Made by a program: the position numbers and the translations under genes
NCBI GenBank assembly: GCA_024516035.1
Contig: CM044955.1
Location: 11,949,550-12,013,549 of the forward strand
DNA: 64,000 nucleotides
DNA from: Bactericera cockerelli
Lineage: Eukaryota; Arthropoda; Insecta; Hemiptera; Triozidae
Reading direction: 5' to 3'
Part shown: positions 52,177 to 63,798 of the stretch, piece by piece
Layout: the number at the start of each line of letters is the position of its first letter
Numbering within the stretch: position 1 is the stretch's first letter
Notes under the pieces: model-generated
The model's database searches: none
The model's input: the letters and a program-made list of their open reading frames with translations, nothing else
What the model was told of the DNA's origin: nothing

Positions 52177-54925
52177 TACAATACAATACAATACGAGCTT
52201 AATATTACCTCCACGACACTACTTTTCTTCAATCCTGGTCCCACCGCTCATGTCCATGCCTCTCTCCCCAGAGTCTTTTGTAAAATTTCTTCTTCTTTTT
52301 TTCTTTCTCGCCACTTTGTGAAAAGTTTTCTGGCATTTCCATTTATCATTCATAGGACAGAGAAGTGAAACAAGTACTGTAAATACCCGTCCTTATTTTC
52401 ACACGGTTTGACAAGACTGTCGCATTTTCCATTTTACATGAGAATTTACATAAAGAAATTAAGCAACCCACGGTGGAGGAAAAGAAAGAGGCTTACAGAT
52501 CGGATGGAAAAGTGGAGGGGAATATTGTCTTCCGGCGAAATATGAAAATTTAATACTTTTTCGAGAATATTAAATTTGATGCGTTATGTCACATCTGTTC
52601 ACATTATTATAATGTAGATAGATGTTGTTTGTTTATTTACATTTGGGTGGGTACCAATTCATTTCTGGGTTTTGTTTTCCGTCAATCATTTTTAAATGCG
52701 TGGGTGTTTTATTTGGAAATATTTCTCGTTTCTTCCATCTTTCTAGGGAGTTTATTAGGTGGGTGGTTATTTTTGTACAAAGGATAAGACTGAAATTTAG
52801 ATTTTCAATAAGAAGGGTCCACACATTATCTGATTTCTTTATGCCACGCTTCGTAATGCTTGGTCCACACAGATGCAACGTTGCTGCAACATGAATTCAC
52901 TCTGTGTGGACGGCTTCTGAACACGAACATGAATGTTCAAAAATTATCCATGAGGATGTCGGTTTTCTACTGAACATCTTTGATATTTGTTGCTAATATG
53001 TTGCACGTGTGTGGACGGCACCTGAACATAGAAACAGAATGGATCACTGACGAACACGAACTGCAACATGTTGCTGCAACAGTGTTCCAATTACCACACA
53101 CATGTTGCAGCAACGGGTTGCATGTTGCACCTGTGTGGACCCAGCATTAGAGAGTTTCAGAGTTATGGGAGATACTCGTATATTTATTCTATGTGATCTG
53201 TTATCAAAATCTCGCTGGTAACCAATGGAATTTCTTAACAATTTTCTAATCCAGATATTCTTTTGGCTATGACTCGTACAAGAATTTCAACATCTGTTGT
53301 CCAGACCCGAACCACCTGGTGTTTCTGTCCGGGTGTTTCATCCACATCCTGGATCTGACCACCAAACTGGTGGAGCTGAGGAGTGGGTCAGGTGGTCAAG
53401 GCTTGGGCTGCATCACGGTAAGTGGTTATCGGATTCTCGAATATAATGCCCATCAAGTATGAAGGTCTGCTGCCATACTATTTATATTCTGTGAAAGGAA
53501 GTTGTATTTAAAAAGCGCGCGATTAGCTCAGTGGTTAAGAACTCGCTTGCCATGCGAAAGGTCCCGGGTTCGATCAATCGTGCCGACAAAAAATTGTATT
53601 CTTAATTTGGTTACAATTGTTTGCAAGGGATACCTTCCAGTGCGCTCGTGTTGACCCAGCACCTAATTGGGAAGTATTGTGTCACTTCTTGCCCATCAAA
53701 GGGGAGGCATACTATGGGATGGGCAGGCTACAACACAGACCACAAGCGTCTACAGTAGCTCCTGGTTCATGGCTACGAATTAAAAAAGGCTGTGAAACAC
53801 TCATCTTTTAAAAAAAAGTATGTACATTGTATGTAGCTGTATTATAATGTATGCATAGTTATTTTATAATAAACTAGATTGGCCTGCATATCGTCGGCAT
53901 GAATGTTTTCGCCAAAACCGCAGACACGCGCGTCAATTTGCCCATGAATACCAGTGGCAAACAAAATTTCAAGATTAGGTTAGTAATTTATTTATATCTT
54001 TTTTATCTGACTTGGTGCACTCCAAACAAAATTAAGGTAGGTAAACACCCCCCTCCCCTCCACCTTCTAAACGCAACCCGTTTTTAAATCCCTAACCTTG
54101 TGAGGAAAAATGAGTAGCTGCTTTAATGTGAGCAGCGACCAGTGGCGGAATGATAGGCAAAAATAAGATATAAGGATATTAAAAGATATGGGAAAGTCCT
54201 ATAATTCTGCGCTACCCACTAAAAATTGTGATATAATAACACAAAGAAACACATTTATTTATTTATTTATTTTTAAATCCCTAAACAAACCATCAGACTT
54301 GGTCACCTCCCTCTCTGTGCATACAACCAGACTGATTACCTAATTTCTTTCCACCTAATTTCTAATTTCTTTCCAGAAAAACCACAGCAAGCCTCACATT
54401 GCGATAGGAGAGAAGGGACAGAACCCGAGTGTCGTGATCTACGAGTGGCCGAGTTTTGATGTGGTGTCGATACTGAGGGGGGGAAGCACCAAACAGTACA
54501 CGTGCTTGGATTACGAGTCAGTATACTATCAAAAAACTGTTTTATTTTTTTATCAAGAACAACAAAAAATCAGGAAAGCCAAAAAACACTTAGGGCGGAA
54601 TTAATAGACAAATTATTTATCACAAGTTACTGCTAAGCGTCGGTTTTCCCTATCTTACACAGTACGCAATCCGTGACTTAGTGTCACAGAGGTATTACAA
54701 AAACGTCTATTAATTCCGCCCTTACTCTCAAAATCCTCAAAGCACTTACTCTCAAAACTCAACGTCACAAAGACTCGTTGAATGGATTAGTTTTCGTAAG
54801 ATAACTAAAGTTAAACAACGCCTAGAGCGGTTAGTAAGTGCTAGTCACCATTCAAATTCTACCCAGACTTGGTGAGGTTAGTAAATTAATGAAATTCTCA
54901 AACCCTGGCTTGAATAACTTCGGAT

Positions 54926-54959
<34 letters not shown>

Positions 54960-57900
54960 TTCAATTGATTTTTTTTTTATGTAACTGTGATATGATTGTT
55001 TTTAAACCTTTCTTATGTGATATATTCATGTTATTTGTTTTCTGTTTGTAAATAGAGCTAGGCTCGTAAATATACACCCGTGCTGCGGGCATTTATTATT
55101 ATTATTATTATGTCAGGGAGACGTTAAAACACATTTTTTTAAATTATGTTCAAACGCAATTTAGTATTGTTGCAATTACATGAACTTAGAATTTGAGGGT
55201 TAAAGATAATTACATATGAAGGTTTACAATATCTTTGCAAATAACTAACGTCACATAATAATGTCGCTATGTTTCCACATAAATTACTTACATAAAAATT
55301 ATACAAAAGTATGTTCGAACATTTTCTGCGAGTCATTGTTATTATTATTATTATTATACAACACTTTATTAGATATAAATGAGCGCGCGATTAGCTCAAT
55401 GGTTAAGCACTCGCTTGCCATGCGGAAGGTCCCGGGTTCGATCCCCCGTGCCGACAAAAATTTGTATTCTTAGTTTGGTTACAATTGTTTGTAAGGGATA
55501 CCTTCCGGTGCGCTCGTGTTGACCCAGCACCTAATTGGGAAGTATTGTGTCACTTCTCGCCCATCAGAGGGGAGGCATACTACGGGATGGGCAGGCTACA
55601 ACACAGACCACAAGCGTCTACAGTAGCTCCTGTTTCATGGCTACGAAATAAAAACGGCTGTGAAACACTCATATTAAAAAAAAAAAAAAAAATTATGTAG
55701 GTACATACAAATCATAATTTTAACAATGAAAATAATGGAAACAATACAATAAAAATGAAAAAGAATAGAAACTCTATAAAAACATATGTTCTAACTAAAG
55801 GACACTAAAGGACTAAATCTCTTCCACCCAACCCAAAAACTCTTCCATTGTTGATTATTAGACTCCTCCTCCTATAGACTAAGTTGGATAAGAAACCTCT
55901 TCATGGTTCATCTACATCTTTCACAATGACGTCACCGTGATAATAGGATAAAGTCCAACACCTAACACTGTTGCGTCTCCCCCCCTCTCCCCCAGTCCCA
56001 CAGGAGAGATCCTGGTGAGTCAGTCAGGAGAGCCGGATCACTGGATCAGCATCTGGAACTGGAGGTCACGGCAGATCATTCTCAAGGTCAAATCCCACGC
56101 TCAGGGCGTGTACAATGTGAGGTTCTCCAAATACGTCACTGGTCATCTCAGCTCAAGTGGTAAGATTGTGCTCTTACGGCGATGCTCCTTCATAATATTT
56201 TTGGTTTATTAAATACATAAACCAATTTTGGTTTATTTATTTCCGGGCTGCACCCGAGCCAGGAAATAGTTTTGTGGAGAAGAAAAAAGGTACCTAAATG
56301 TAATCTTGTTGGGTTCAAAAAATTCAAATCGCTCTCAGTAGCTCGAGAGTCACCACCTAGGGGCCAAGGATCATTGTTATTATTATCAGCTGACCTGGTT
56401 GCAGGGTTTTCAGTGAAACCCTTACAATTAACACTGCGACCTAATTAGATCTATTGTGACCAGTTGATTCTATTTGGTTTTAACGTCTTGACTGAGATAG
56501 ATTGTCAGGACGGGGGTTTTACCCTCCATTCGCTGGGAATCGTACCAGCTACCCACATTAACCTCACCCAGCCTGGGTAGGGCCGGAAATGCCAGCCTCA
56601 CGTGTTTGGATTGAACATAATTTTCATCGAAAAGTCTGCCCCAACCGGGAGTTGAACTCTTTTACTTTTACAATACAATAGTTCCATGCATGTCTTTTGA
56701 ATACGCCACTGGTCAGCTCAAGTGATAATAGGATAAGAGCATGTGTGCCGCAGTATTGCAAAACTTTTCTCTTATTCAATTTTGTTCTTAACTTTTCAAT
56801 TATTTTCCCCAAAATCGCAGGACCTGCCTCGACAAAAACTTTCCATGGATCCAACCTTTTTGTGGTTTATCGAAGGATTAGGCTATGGTTTTATTTCAAT
56901 TTTTTTGTATCCAAACAGAAAATAACTTCGGCCATGTAAAGGACCACCGTTCAAAAATGTTCAGGATAGAGTTCGCAACAAATTGTCTGCCCATTGTTGC
57001 CTAAATCTTTAAAATGGAACGTGGTTTGCTTTGGTTGATAACGGACAGTTGGTTAATATTGCGTTTTTCCCCAAATCTGCATGGCGCCCTAGTTGAAATA
57101 TTAAAAAAAAATCCTCTCTCCTTACACATTTTGAATATAAAATACATATATACCTACAAGTTGTAGGAATATAAAATACTATATACCAATTTCAGCCTTT
57201 CAGGACGTACCTTATACTGAAAAACAGGGATGTACGCATGAATGAGTTTTTTCTCTCTCATAAAGTACTTTTAAAAAGGTCTTAACCCTGTCATTATTGT
57301 TGATGTATACACATTTTTATTCTTTGCCTGCGACAAAAGAGTGGACTGGTAGTCAAGTGGTTAAGGCGCTTGTCTGATGATCCAGGTAGCGTAGGGATAA
57401 TAATAATAATATCGCCTTATTTATACTGCCCGATAAGGACTATTAAAGTCCCATTATTGCAGCAGTAAGCTCAAGACATATTATGATGTGGTAAAAATCC
57501 CAAATGGGAGAATAACTTGTCATGTCCCGGCTGGGTTTCGAACCCACGACCTCTGGAACCTCTGGATTCACAGAGTGCCACTTTTACCACTGAGCTACCG
57601 GGATCCGTTGGTTCGAATCCCAATGTATGTATTTTCCTTATTAATTTGAGTCTGGACCACATAATAAGACTCGGAAGGTAAGGTGGTGGAAAATGCTTTG
57701 AGCATTAACCTCGCCCGGTGGTTACCATCCACTAAATGGTATTATTATTATTATAAGCGTGTTCTTACAGGTCTCGGTCACATCAAGATGTGGAAGATGG
57801 TGAACACGTTCACAAGTCTGAAATTGCTGGGGACCATGGGTAGGTTTGGCAAAACCACCACGTGCGATATTTTGGCTGTCTACCTAATGCCGGATGAGAA

Positions 57901-60900
57901 GGTGAGTGATTCTTCTCCTCGATCTCAAAAATCAGTAACTAGTTAGTGTTGACTAGTTCCAGAACTGCAAAGGTATTGTGCCTTTTCTCTTGTCTAACAT
58001 ATAAGATAAATAGGCATGCTGCAATACATACTTCTTGTACTATAGCTAGTGGTCTTCTGAACTGTATAATTACCCAGGTTTTTAAATTGTAGACTTACCC
58101 AGATTTTCAAACTGTAGACTGACATAGATTTTCAAATTGTAGACTTACCCAGGTTTGTCACACTACAGACTTACCCAAGTTTCAATTCAAAATATCCAAG
58201 TAGTACTATAGCTATTGTAGACTTACCCAGGTTTTTAAATTGTAGACTCAACCCAGATTTTTAAATTGTAGACTTACCCAGGTTTGTCAAACTGTAGACT
58301 TACTCAAGTTTCAATTCAAAATATCATATCTAATTCTCTAGCATTATAAAACCAAGACCTTTCATTCAATACGCTACTGTTCAAGAGAATAAAAAAATAC
58401 TTTAAAACCATCTGTCAATTGTACTTGACATAGTATGCCTATGAACCAAGCCCGTAAACTCATAACCCTTAAAGTTCCATTTACACACATCCGTGACGTG
58501 ACAGTGCCGTGACCGGTCCGTGATTCTACCGGCCGTGAACCCAAAGTGATTTCTATTCACACTGGTCAGTGTCCAACCGCGCAGTGGCAGTGAAAACACT
58601 GGTAATTGCGGAGAAACACTGGTAAAATCAAAAAATTCACGGCCGTGAAAATCGAAAAATATCGTCCGTAAGTAATGTGCCGGATCACGGTTCAAGCACG
58701 GTACGAGCACTGTTGCACTGTCACTTGCCGGGTGAGTAAGAATAGGACCGTTCAAATTCCTACAAGAATCTGATTGCCCTCGCCGCCGCGCCGGAAGGAT
58801 CACGGACCGGTCATGGCACTGTCACGTCACGGATGTGTGTGTGAATCGACCTTTAGTTTTCAATTTATTTCGATTTGAAAGTAATGACCCTGAAGTAATG
58901 CGTAAGCGGTTCCGGGGCAATATACATTAAAAAAAAAAAAAAATTGAAATGTGCCATCGACCATCAGGTTCTGTCTGGCTGCGAGTGGGGCAACATCCTG
59001 GTGTGGGACGATGGACTAATCAAGCTGGAAGTGTCCCGTAAGCAGCGTCGCCCCTGTCATGAGCAACAGATAGTCCAGTTCCTGTACGACCCGGAGGCTC
59101 TGCAGATCACGACCGTGGGTGAGTGAGAGCAAAATGGTGCTGGATTTCAAAGACAAGGCCTTAATCGGAGTGTAAGCTCGTATAAATCTGTTATGTCTGT
59201 CCCGGTAGTTCAGTGATAAAGACGGCACTCTGTGAATCCAAAGATTCCAGAGGTCGTGGGTTCGAAACGCAGCCGGGACATGACAAGTTATCCTCCTATA
59301 TTTGGGATTTTTACCACATAATAATATGTCTTGGGCTTACTGCTGGAATAATGGGATTTTCATAGTCTTAATCGGGCAGTATAAATAAGGCAATATTATT
59401 ATTATTATGCTTAATTGACAAATCGACCGATTAATCTGTTGCTTAGTGCTAGTTGAGTTCTAATTGGCCATCAGCCATTTGATTGTGTAAATAATTATTC
59501 ATTCACTTCATGATAACTGTTTCACTTCATGTTCATTAGAAACTATGACCTTTTTTCTTTCTTTTTTCTTGTGAGAGGAGGCAAAATCTTCTATGGTTCA
59601 AGACGAATTGCGGGGTTCAAGCGCTGGAAACAGAGCGCCATACCGCTAAAACCCTCCTCTCCATCACCACAAACATACCCGGAACCGGATAGTACGTTAC
59701 TTCAGGTAGAAAGTATGACTTGGGCATATGATATCTTTGATTTTGGTTTTCTCAGGGGCGGATGGTTTCATTCGAGTGTGGAACTACCAGACGATCGACC
59801 TGGCCAACCCGCCCGAGGATGAGAAGTTTGTGGAGCTTGAGCCCATCCTTGAGATACAGGTCAAGGAGGGCATATTTGAAGCTCAGCTCATGCATATAGT
59901 GGAATGCCCCGGCACTGACGACAATACCTGGTTTGGGCAGGTAAGTTTCAGACCGGTTTTCAGGCACATATTTGACTAGTTAATGGTACCAGACTTGCTC
60001 ATGCATATAGTGGAATGCCCCGGCACTGACGACAATACCTGGTTTGGGCAGGTAAGTTTCTGACTGGTTTTCAGGTACATTTTTTTTAAAAACAAGAATG
60101 TGCTTTATTTGTACATAATTTCATTACAATATGTTGGATAACAATAACATAATAAATATATAAGTACTTAAAATTAATAAAATAAAATAATATGAGTATG
60201 GACTTATACTATCACACTAAGGTAACCATATTTGACTATTTAATGGTACCAGACTCTTCACTGCTCTATAACTTTATCTCATTCAAGTGGGTTCAATAAT
60301 TCAACAATTTGTTCGGTTTTTGTGACTTCATTTTTAATTCGTACTTTATTACGTCCGATAAATTTCTAAAATTAGAGGCACTCCTCTTTCAAATGCTCAT
60401 TTACCTATACAAAAATAGCATGAAAATCTGAGCTATGTTTAACGTTATTTTAAATTGATAACTGGAGTATATTGCTAGTACTTAAAAGCAACTTTTACTT
60501 CTCTGTTTATAAATTCATTTACTTTCATACCTGGATAAACAGGACTTGTGTAAGCAAGAAACTTGATAAACTGGAAAAACTTGTGGTCCTTGTAGGTTTC
60601 CTACTAAAAAAAACTTTATTAAAGAAGGAACCTCTGAAACCTTTATAAGCAGGAAAGTGTCTCTTGTATTCCTGTTTCATCCAGTTTCGACTGTGTAAAA
60701 TACATGAAGAAGCTTCAGGATTATGAGTAGTTTAATGCAGTATACATAATCATATAAAGGTATTTATCTATAATAATAATAGTAACACTCTTTAGTGGAA
60801 GGTAACCACCAGTTCGGTTAATGCTCAAACCAGTTTCTACCACCTAACCCGCAGAGTCTTATTATTATGTGGGCACAAACTCGAATTAATGAGAAAAAAT

Positions 60901-63589
60901 TCGTGCACTAGGTCGGATTCGAACAACGGATTACTACGCTACCTGGATTACCAGACTAGCGCGTTAACCACTTGACTACCAGTGCACATGACTACCAGTG
61001 CACATAATTACCAGTGCACATGACTACCAGTGCACATGACACCATGCACATAATTACCAGTGCACATGACTACCAGTGCACATAATTACCAGTGCACATG
61101 ACTACCATGCACATGACTACCAGTGCACATGATACCAGTGCACATGACTACCAGTGGACATATATTTACAGTGCACATGACTACCAGTGCACATAATTAC
61201 CAGTGCACCACTGAGAATTTTTTATCGAGGACATCATCCTAAGGATAACTTACTAGCTAAAAGGATGATTCATCTCGTTTTAAGGATAACTTATAGCTAA
61301 CAAGGATGTCCTCGATATTTTTTTTTCTCAGTGCATAATTACCAGTGCACATGAATACCAGTGCACATGACTACCAGTGCACATGACTACCAGTGCACAT
61401 AATTACCAGTGCACATCTTTACCAGTGCACATAATTACCAGTGCACATCTTTACCAGTGCACATCTTTACCAGTGCACATGACTACCAGTGCACATGACT
61501 ACCAGTGCACATGATTACCAGTGCACATAATTACCAGTGCACATGACTACAGTGCACATGATTACCAGTGCACATAATTACAGTGCACATCTTACCAGTG
61601 CACATAATTTACCAGTGCACATCTTTACCAGTGCACATCTTTACCAGTGCACATGACTACAGTGCACATGACTACCAGTGCACATGATTACCAGTGCACA
61701 TAATTACCAGTGCACATGACTACCAGTGCACATGATTACCAGTGCACATGATTACCAGTGCACATAATTACCAGTGCACATGACTTACCAGTGCACATGA
61801 TTACCAGTGCACATGATTACCAGTGCACATAATTACCAGTGCACATGACTACCAGTGCACATGATTACCAGTGCACATCTTTACCAGTGCACATAATTAT
61901 TTGACCGGCAGGACAAAAAGGGCGGCTTCTGGAGACTCCACGTAGAGGTGACCACCAGCCTGCGGCCGGCCGAGAAGCTATACGTCACCCTGGCCGGAGC
62001 GGTGCTGGACATGTCGGCCTCCCCCACCGGCCTCTACCTGGCCTGCGTGGGGGCCTGGGGGCGCCTGTCCATCTGGTCGGTTGAGGACAGAAGGGTAGTT
62101 CTCTTCTATGACTCGGCGCCCAACAAAATTACCCACATCCTGTGGCTGCCCACAAAGGTAAGGAGACACAAGTGTTCAAGAACTATTGCAATTGGAAAAA
62201 CTGGGTCCATTTCGCCAGAACCACTACCACCAAATCAAAATGGCGTAGCGCCCTTGGTGTTTGAGCACAAAATTCGGGTTTGCTGCACAAATTAGCACAA
62301 AATAAGCACAAAATTATTATGTAAAAAAAATATTACATTTTAGAGGTGGTGGTGCTGGCGAAATGGACCCGGAAAAACTAACTCTTGTAAGCGCACAAAT
62401 AACTCAGTGGTTAAGCACTCGCTTGCCATGCGGAAGGTCCGGGTTCGATCACCCGTGCCGACAAAAAATTGAATATTAATTTGGTTACAATATTGTTTGT
62501 AAGGGATACCTTCCGGTGCGCTCGTGTTGACCCAGCACCTAATTGGGAAGTATTGTGTCACTTCTCGCCCATCAGAGGGGAGGCATACTACGGGATGGGC
62601 AGGCTACAACACAGACCACAAGCGTCTACAGTAGCCCCTGTTTCATGGCTACGAAAAAAAACGGCTGTGAAACCCTCAAAATTAAAAAAAAAAAAAAATT
62701 GCATTGGCAGGAACATTGTGATTTAATGCGAGTTTTATAATCGAATACTACTCGAACTTTTACATTTGCCTGATATTTATTTTGTCGATCAAATCTCGAA
62801 GCTGACGGATTGAAATTAAATTTTCTCTGCTCTGAGGTCCAACCACTTTCAGTCGTTCAATGCTTGAAATTCTTGAGAATGTCTCAACGAAGGACAAGTT
62901 TAGAAATATCTAGCACGTAGTTTTCGTCAAGACGAGAAACTAAAGTGGTGAAGTGACACATTCTAAAGCAAGACACTATCTTGAACCATCACACACTCGC
63001 TCTGTTAAAGGAGACGTTGAAATGTGAAGGGGTGTCAAGTTTGTGGTCTGGCGAGGCAGAGATATGGTAGGGCGGGATAATAAGATTGTCTGCTCACGAC
63101 TGATTAGAATATTATGCTCTTTATGAACAAAGACGACGTGCCCTCAAGAAACTATATTTTATCACAGAGCACAGAGAATAGATAATTCAGTTAGAGCACT
63201 TACATAGTCGTATATCATAATAATTACAACATAAATCATTTATAGAGTGAAACAAGAGACTCACAATTTCCGTGAAAACTACAGCACCTTTGAAAGCCTC
63301 ATCACTTTCAGATACATCAGTATCTTCATGAAATAATGTCACAAAAGATCTATTTAAGGTCGTAATGAGAAAGACCTTTCGTAGCCGATAGCCCTACTTA
63401 TACCTATACCAATCTTCATGAAATCTTCAATTTCAGGCGTACAAGTCAGGATGTGCCATGGTAGTGGGCTTCGCCTGTGGATTGGTCAAAGTGTTTATAA
63501 TTCGCCTCAAGGAGAAGCTTTCCGATCCCGATAGCAACCGAGCGGGCTTCGATGAAACTAATGAAGCAAAGTGGCTGCACATAATACAG
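48964..63589 (+). CDS. CFAP44: CFAP44 (WDR52)-like axonemal WD-repeat protein, first nine exons (gene-level entry; continues past the right edge)
   Basis: CFAP44 works with CFAP43 in the tether/tetherhead complex that holds inner-arm dynein to the axonemal doublet; in animals it is needed for sperm flagella. Exons 48964-49388, 53255-53417, 54377-54516, 55996-56159, 57771-57901, 58968-59118, 59756-59940, 61912-62157 and 63437-63589 all join in phase, giving 586 codons; the human protein is about 1,850 residues. An acidic N-terminal region (to about residue 140) is followed by WD repeats: YSFGYDSYKNFNICC, WISIWNWRSRQIILKVKSHA, GHIKMWKM, MGRFGKTTTCDI, LSGCEWGNILVWDDGLIKLE, DGFIRVWNYQTIDLA and GRLSIWSVEDRRVV. 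The ATG at 48,964 follows an acceptor-like ttttttgacag, so a non-coding first exon may exist upstream. Confidence 0.9.
49389..51245 (+). other. CFAP44 intron 1, left part, no gene seen
   Basis: Begins with a partial echo of exon 1 at about 49,495-49,560 (CATGAAGGAGTTGACGAATC resembles CATGAAGGAGTAGACGAATC at 49,076), a decayed duplication. The rest is AT-rich. Confidence 0.5.
51258..51464 (-). mobile_element. SINE-E (5S-derived), reverse copy
   Basis: Reverse body (CCTCACCCAGTCTGAGTTGG), GGTCACCTATCCATGTCCTA and the head end CATCGACTCTGGC. Confidence 0.7.
51890..52195 (+). mobile_element. SINE-D, diverged copy with poly(A) and (ATACA)n end
   Basis: ACCATTCGGTGCGCTCGTGT, GCCCAGCACC, GCTGTGATACACTCATCC, then (A)n and ATACA repeats. 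Confidence 0.7.
52854..53149. mobile_element. ~296-bp MITE rich in GTTGCTGCAAC motifs
   Basis: Inverted ends TAATGCTTGGTCCACACAG and TAATGCTGGGTCCACACAG (reverse), with several internal ATGTTGCAGCAAC / GTGTGTGGAC repeats. Confidence 0.8.
53255..53417 (+). CDS. CFAP44: CFAP44 exon 2
   Basis: Acceptor ctaatccag, donor atcacg|gtaagt. Encodes YSFGYDSYKNFNICCPDPNH, LVFLSGCFIHILDLTTKLVE, a first WD-type blade. Confidence 0.9.
53515..53818 (+). mobile_element. SINE-D (tRNA-Gly-like), complete copy
   Basis: Head GCGCGATTAGCTCAGTGGTT, CTCGCTTGCCATGCG (anticodon-loop GCC as in tRNA-Gly), GGTCCCGGGTTCGATC; poly(A)-like end. Confidence 0.85.
54088..54255 (+). mobile_element. SINE-G 3' part
   Basis: TTGTGAGGAAAAATGAGTAG ... 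TTCTGCGCTACCCACTAAAA as at 40,590-40,730; no head. Confidence 0.7.
54377..54516 (+). CDS. CFAP44: CFAP44 exon 3
   Basis: Acceptor tttctttccag, donor ttacga|gtcagt. Encodes KNHSKPHIAIGEKGQNPSVV, IYEWPSFDVVSILRGGSTKQ, YTCLDYE. Confidence 0.9.
54593..54721. mobile_element. 129-bp MITE with TTA target duplication
   Basis: Inverted ends GGGCGGAATTAATAGAC; TTA at 54,590-54,592 and 54,722-54,724, as for PIF/Harbinger-type elements. A SINE-E-like scrap follows at about 54,790-54,900 and a T-tract at 54,929-54,956. Confidence 0.75.
55338..55830 (+). repeat. Dispersed repeat K split by SINE-D
   Basis: (TTA)n ACAACACTTTATTAGATATA at the left resumes after 55,692 as TACATACAAATCATAATTTT, collinear with the 11,768 copy. 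Confidence 0.75.
55382..55692 (+). mobile_element. SINE-D, complete copy inserted in repeat K
   Basis: Intact tRNA-Gly-like head (CTCGCTTGCCATGCGGAAGG, GGGTTCGATCCCCC), body and (A)n tail. Confidence 0.9.
55996..56159 (+). CDS. CFAP44: CFAP44 exon 4
   Basis: Acceptor ctcccccag, donor tcaagtg|gtaaga. Encodes PTGEILVSQSGEPDHWISIW, NWRSRQIILKVKSHAQGVYN, VRFSKYVTGHLSSS, a clear WD blade. Confidence 0.92.
56388..56655 (-). mobile_element. SINE-A, reverse copy, head truncated
   Basis: CTGACCTGGTTGCAGGGTTT, TCGTACCAGCTACCCACATT and CCAACCGGGAGTTGAACTC; the 5' 30-40 bases are missing. Confidence 0.8.
57344..57752 (+). mobile_element. SINE-C split by SINE-B
   Basis: The SINE-C head (GTCAAGTGGTTAAGGCGCTT ... 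GTAGCGTAGGGA) stops at about 57,399 and resumes at 57,604 (ATCCGTTGGTTCGAATCCCA). The (ATT)n end is about 20 bp from the exon 5 acceptor. Confidence 0.88.
57400..57604 (-). mobile_element. SINE-B inside SINE-C
   Basis: Complete reverse copy from (TAA)n to CTGAGCTACCGGGA. Confidence 0.88.
57771..57901 (+). CDS. CFAP44: CFAP44 exon 5
   Basis: Acceptor gttcttacag, donor gagaag|gtgagt. Encodes LGHIKMWKMVNTFTSLKLLG, TMGRFGKTTTCDILAVYLMP. Confidence 0.92.
58075..58325 (+). repeat. Short tandem repeat of AAATTGTAGACTTACCCAGG type
   Basis: About eight ~25-bp units arranged as two ~115-bp blocks, each ending CAAGTTTCAATTCAAAATAT. Confidence 0.8.
58470..58856. mobile_element. ~390-bp MITE with long inverted ends
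   Basis: TTACACACATCCGTGACGTG ... and reverse GTCACGTCACGGATGTGTGT; inverted similarity continues through GGTCCGTGAT. The outermost bases are CTTAAAG / CTTTAG. Confidence 0.75.
58968..59118 (+). CDS. CFAP44: CFAP44 exon 6
   Basis: Acceptor gaccatcag, donor accgtgg|gtgagt. Encodes VLSGCEWGNILVWDDGLIKL, EVSRKQRRPCHEQQIVQFLY, a highly conserved CFAP44 blade. Confidence 0.92.
59196..59410 (+). mobile_element. SINE-B, complete copy
   Basis: TGTCCCGGTAGTTCAGTGAT head, GGGTTCGAAACGCAGCC box B, (ATT)n end. Confidence 0.85.
59756..59940 (+). CDS. CFAP44: CFAP44 exon 7
   Basis: Acceptor tttctcag, donor gggcag|gtaagt. Encodes ADGFIRVWNYQTIDLANPPE, DEKFVELEPILEIQVKEGIF, EAQLMHIVECPGTDDNTWFG. Its last ~55 bases plus the donor are duplicated at 59,997. 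Confidence 0.92.
59997..60255 (+). repeat. Duplicate of CFAP44 exon 7 end and donor, interrupted by repeat J
   Basis: The 111-bp unit of 59,886-59,996 recurs at 59,997 with the exon bases unchanged by eye. It is broken at about 60,077-60,225 by a reverse repeat J and resumes ATATTTGACTATTTAATGGT. Confidence 0.88.
60772..60990 (-). mobile_element. SINE-C, reverse copy; seed of the adjacent minisatellite
   Basis: CTCTTTAGTGGAAGGTAACC ... GGATTACCAGACTAGCGCG, ending CTTGACTACCAGTGCA, the motif that is then amplified. Confidence 0.85.
60976..61905. repeat. ~16-bp minisatellite (ACTACCAGTGCACATG), ~55 units
   Basis: Units vary at two or three positions (GACT/AATT/CTTT/GATT before ACCAGTGCACAT) and include short deletions. 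It ends about 10 bp before the exon 8 acceptor. A 125-bp MITE (61,209-61,333) interrupts it. Confidence 0.93.
61209..61333. mobile_element. 125-bp foldback MITE inside the minisatellite
   Basis: Inverted ends CACTGAGAA(T)n ATCGAGGACATC and its reverse, with an internal AAGGATAACTTA direct repeat. Confidence 0.75.
61912..62157 (+). CDS. CFAP44: CFAP44 exon 8
   Basis: Acceptor gaccggcag, donor acaaag|gtaagg. Encodes DKKGGFWRLHVEVTTSLRPA, then AVLDMSASPTGLYLACVGAW, GRLSIWSVEDRRVVLFYDSA. Confidence 0.92.
62385..62700 (+). mobile_element. SINE-D, complete copy
   Basis: Head AACTCAGTGGTTAAGCACTC, CTTGCCATGCGGAAGGTC, box B GGGTTCGATCACCC and poly(A) end. Confidence 0.85.
62705..63430 (+). other. 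CFAP44 intron 8, right part, no feature seen
   Basis: Unique-looking AT-rich sequence with no exon or named repeat. Confidence 0.4.
63437..63589 (+). CDS. CFAP44: CFAP44 exon 9 (last in window)
   Basis: Acceptor tttcag, donor atacag|gtcagt, 51 codons in phase 0: AYKSGCAMVVGFACGLVKVF, IIRLKEKLSDPDSNRAGFDE, TNEAKWLHIIQ. Confidence 0.88.
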
Positions 63590-63798
63590 GTCAGTCCACA
63601 TTGTCAGTCTGTCCCGGTAGTATAATACCCGGTAGTATAAACGCAATAATACTTATGCATTTACATAAAATAATGTGCCTGACAATAAATCTCATATAAT
63701 AGGTACTAGACTACTAGATAACCTATTCCTAGTTGATGATTTGTTGTTTTAGATACTGTAATTTTTATTATTATTATTATGATTATAATATTTACAGA

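Noticed and set aside
60976..61905. Regularly spaced short repeats resembling a CRISPR array
   Set aside because: A eukaryotic minisatellite: units of ~16 bp with 2-4 variable bases, no true spacers, seeded on a SINE.
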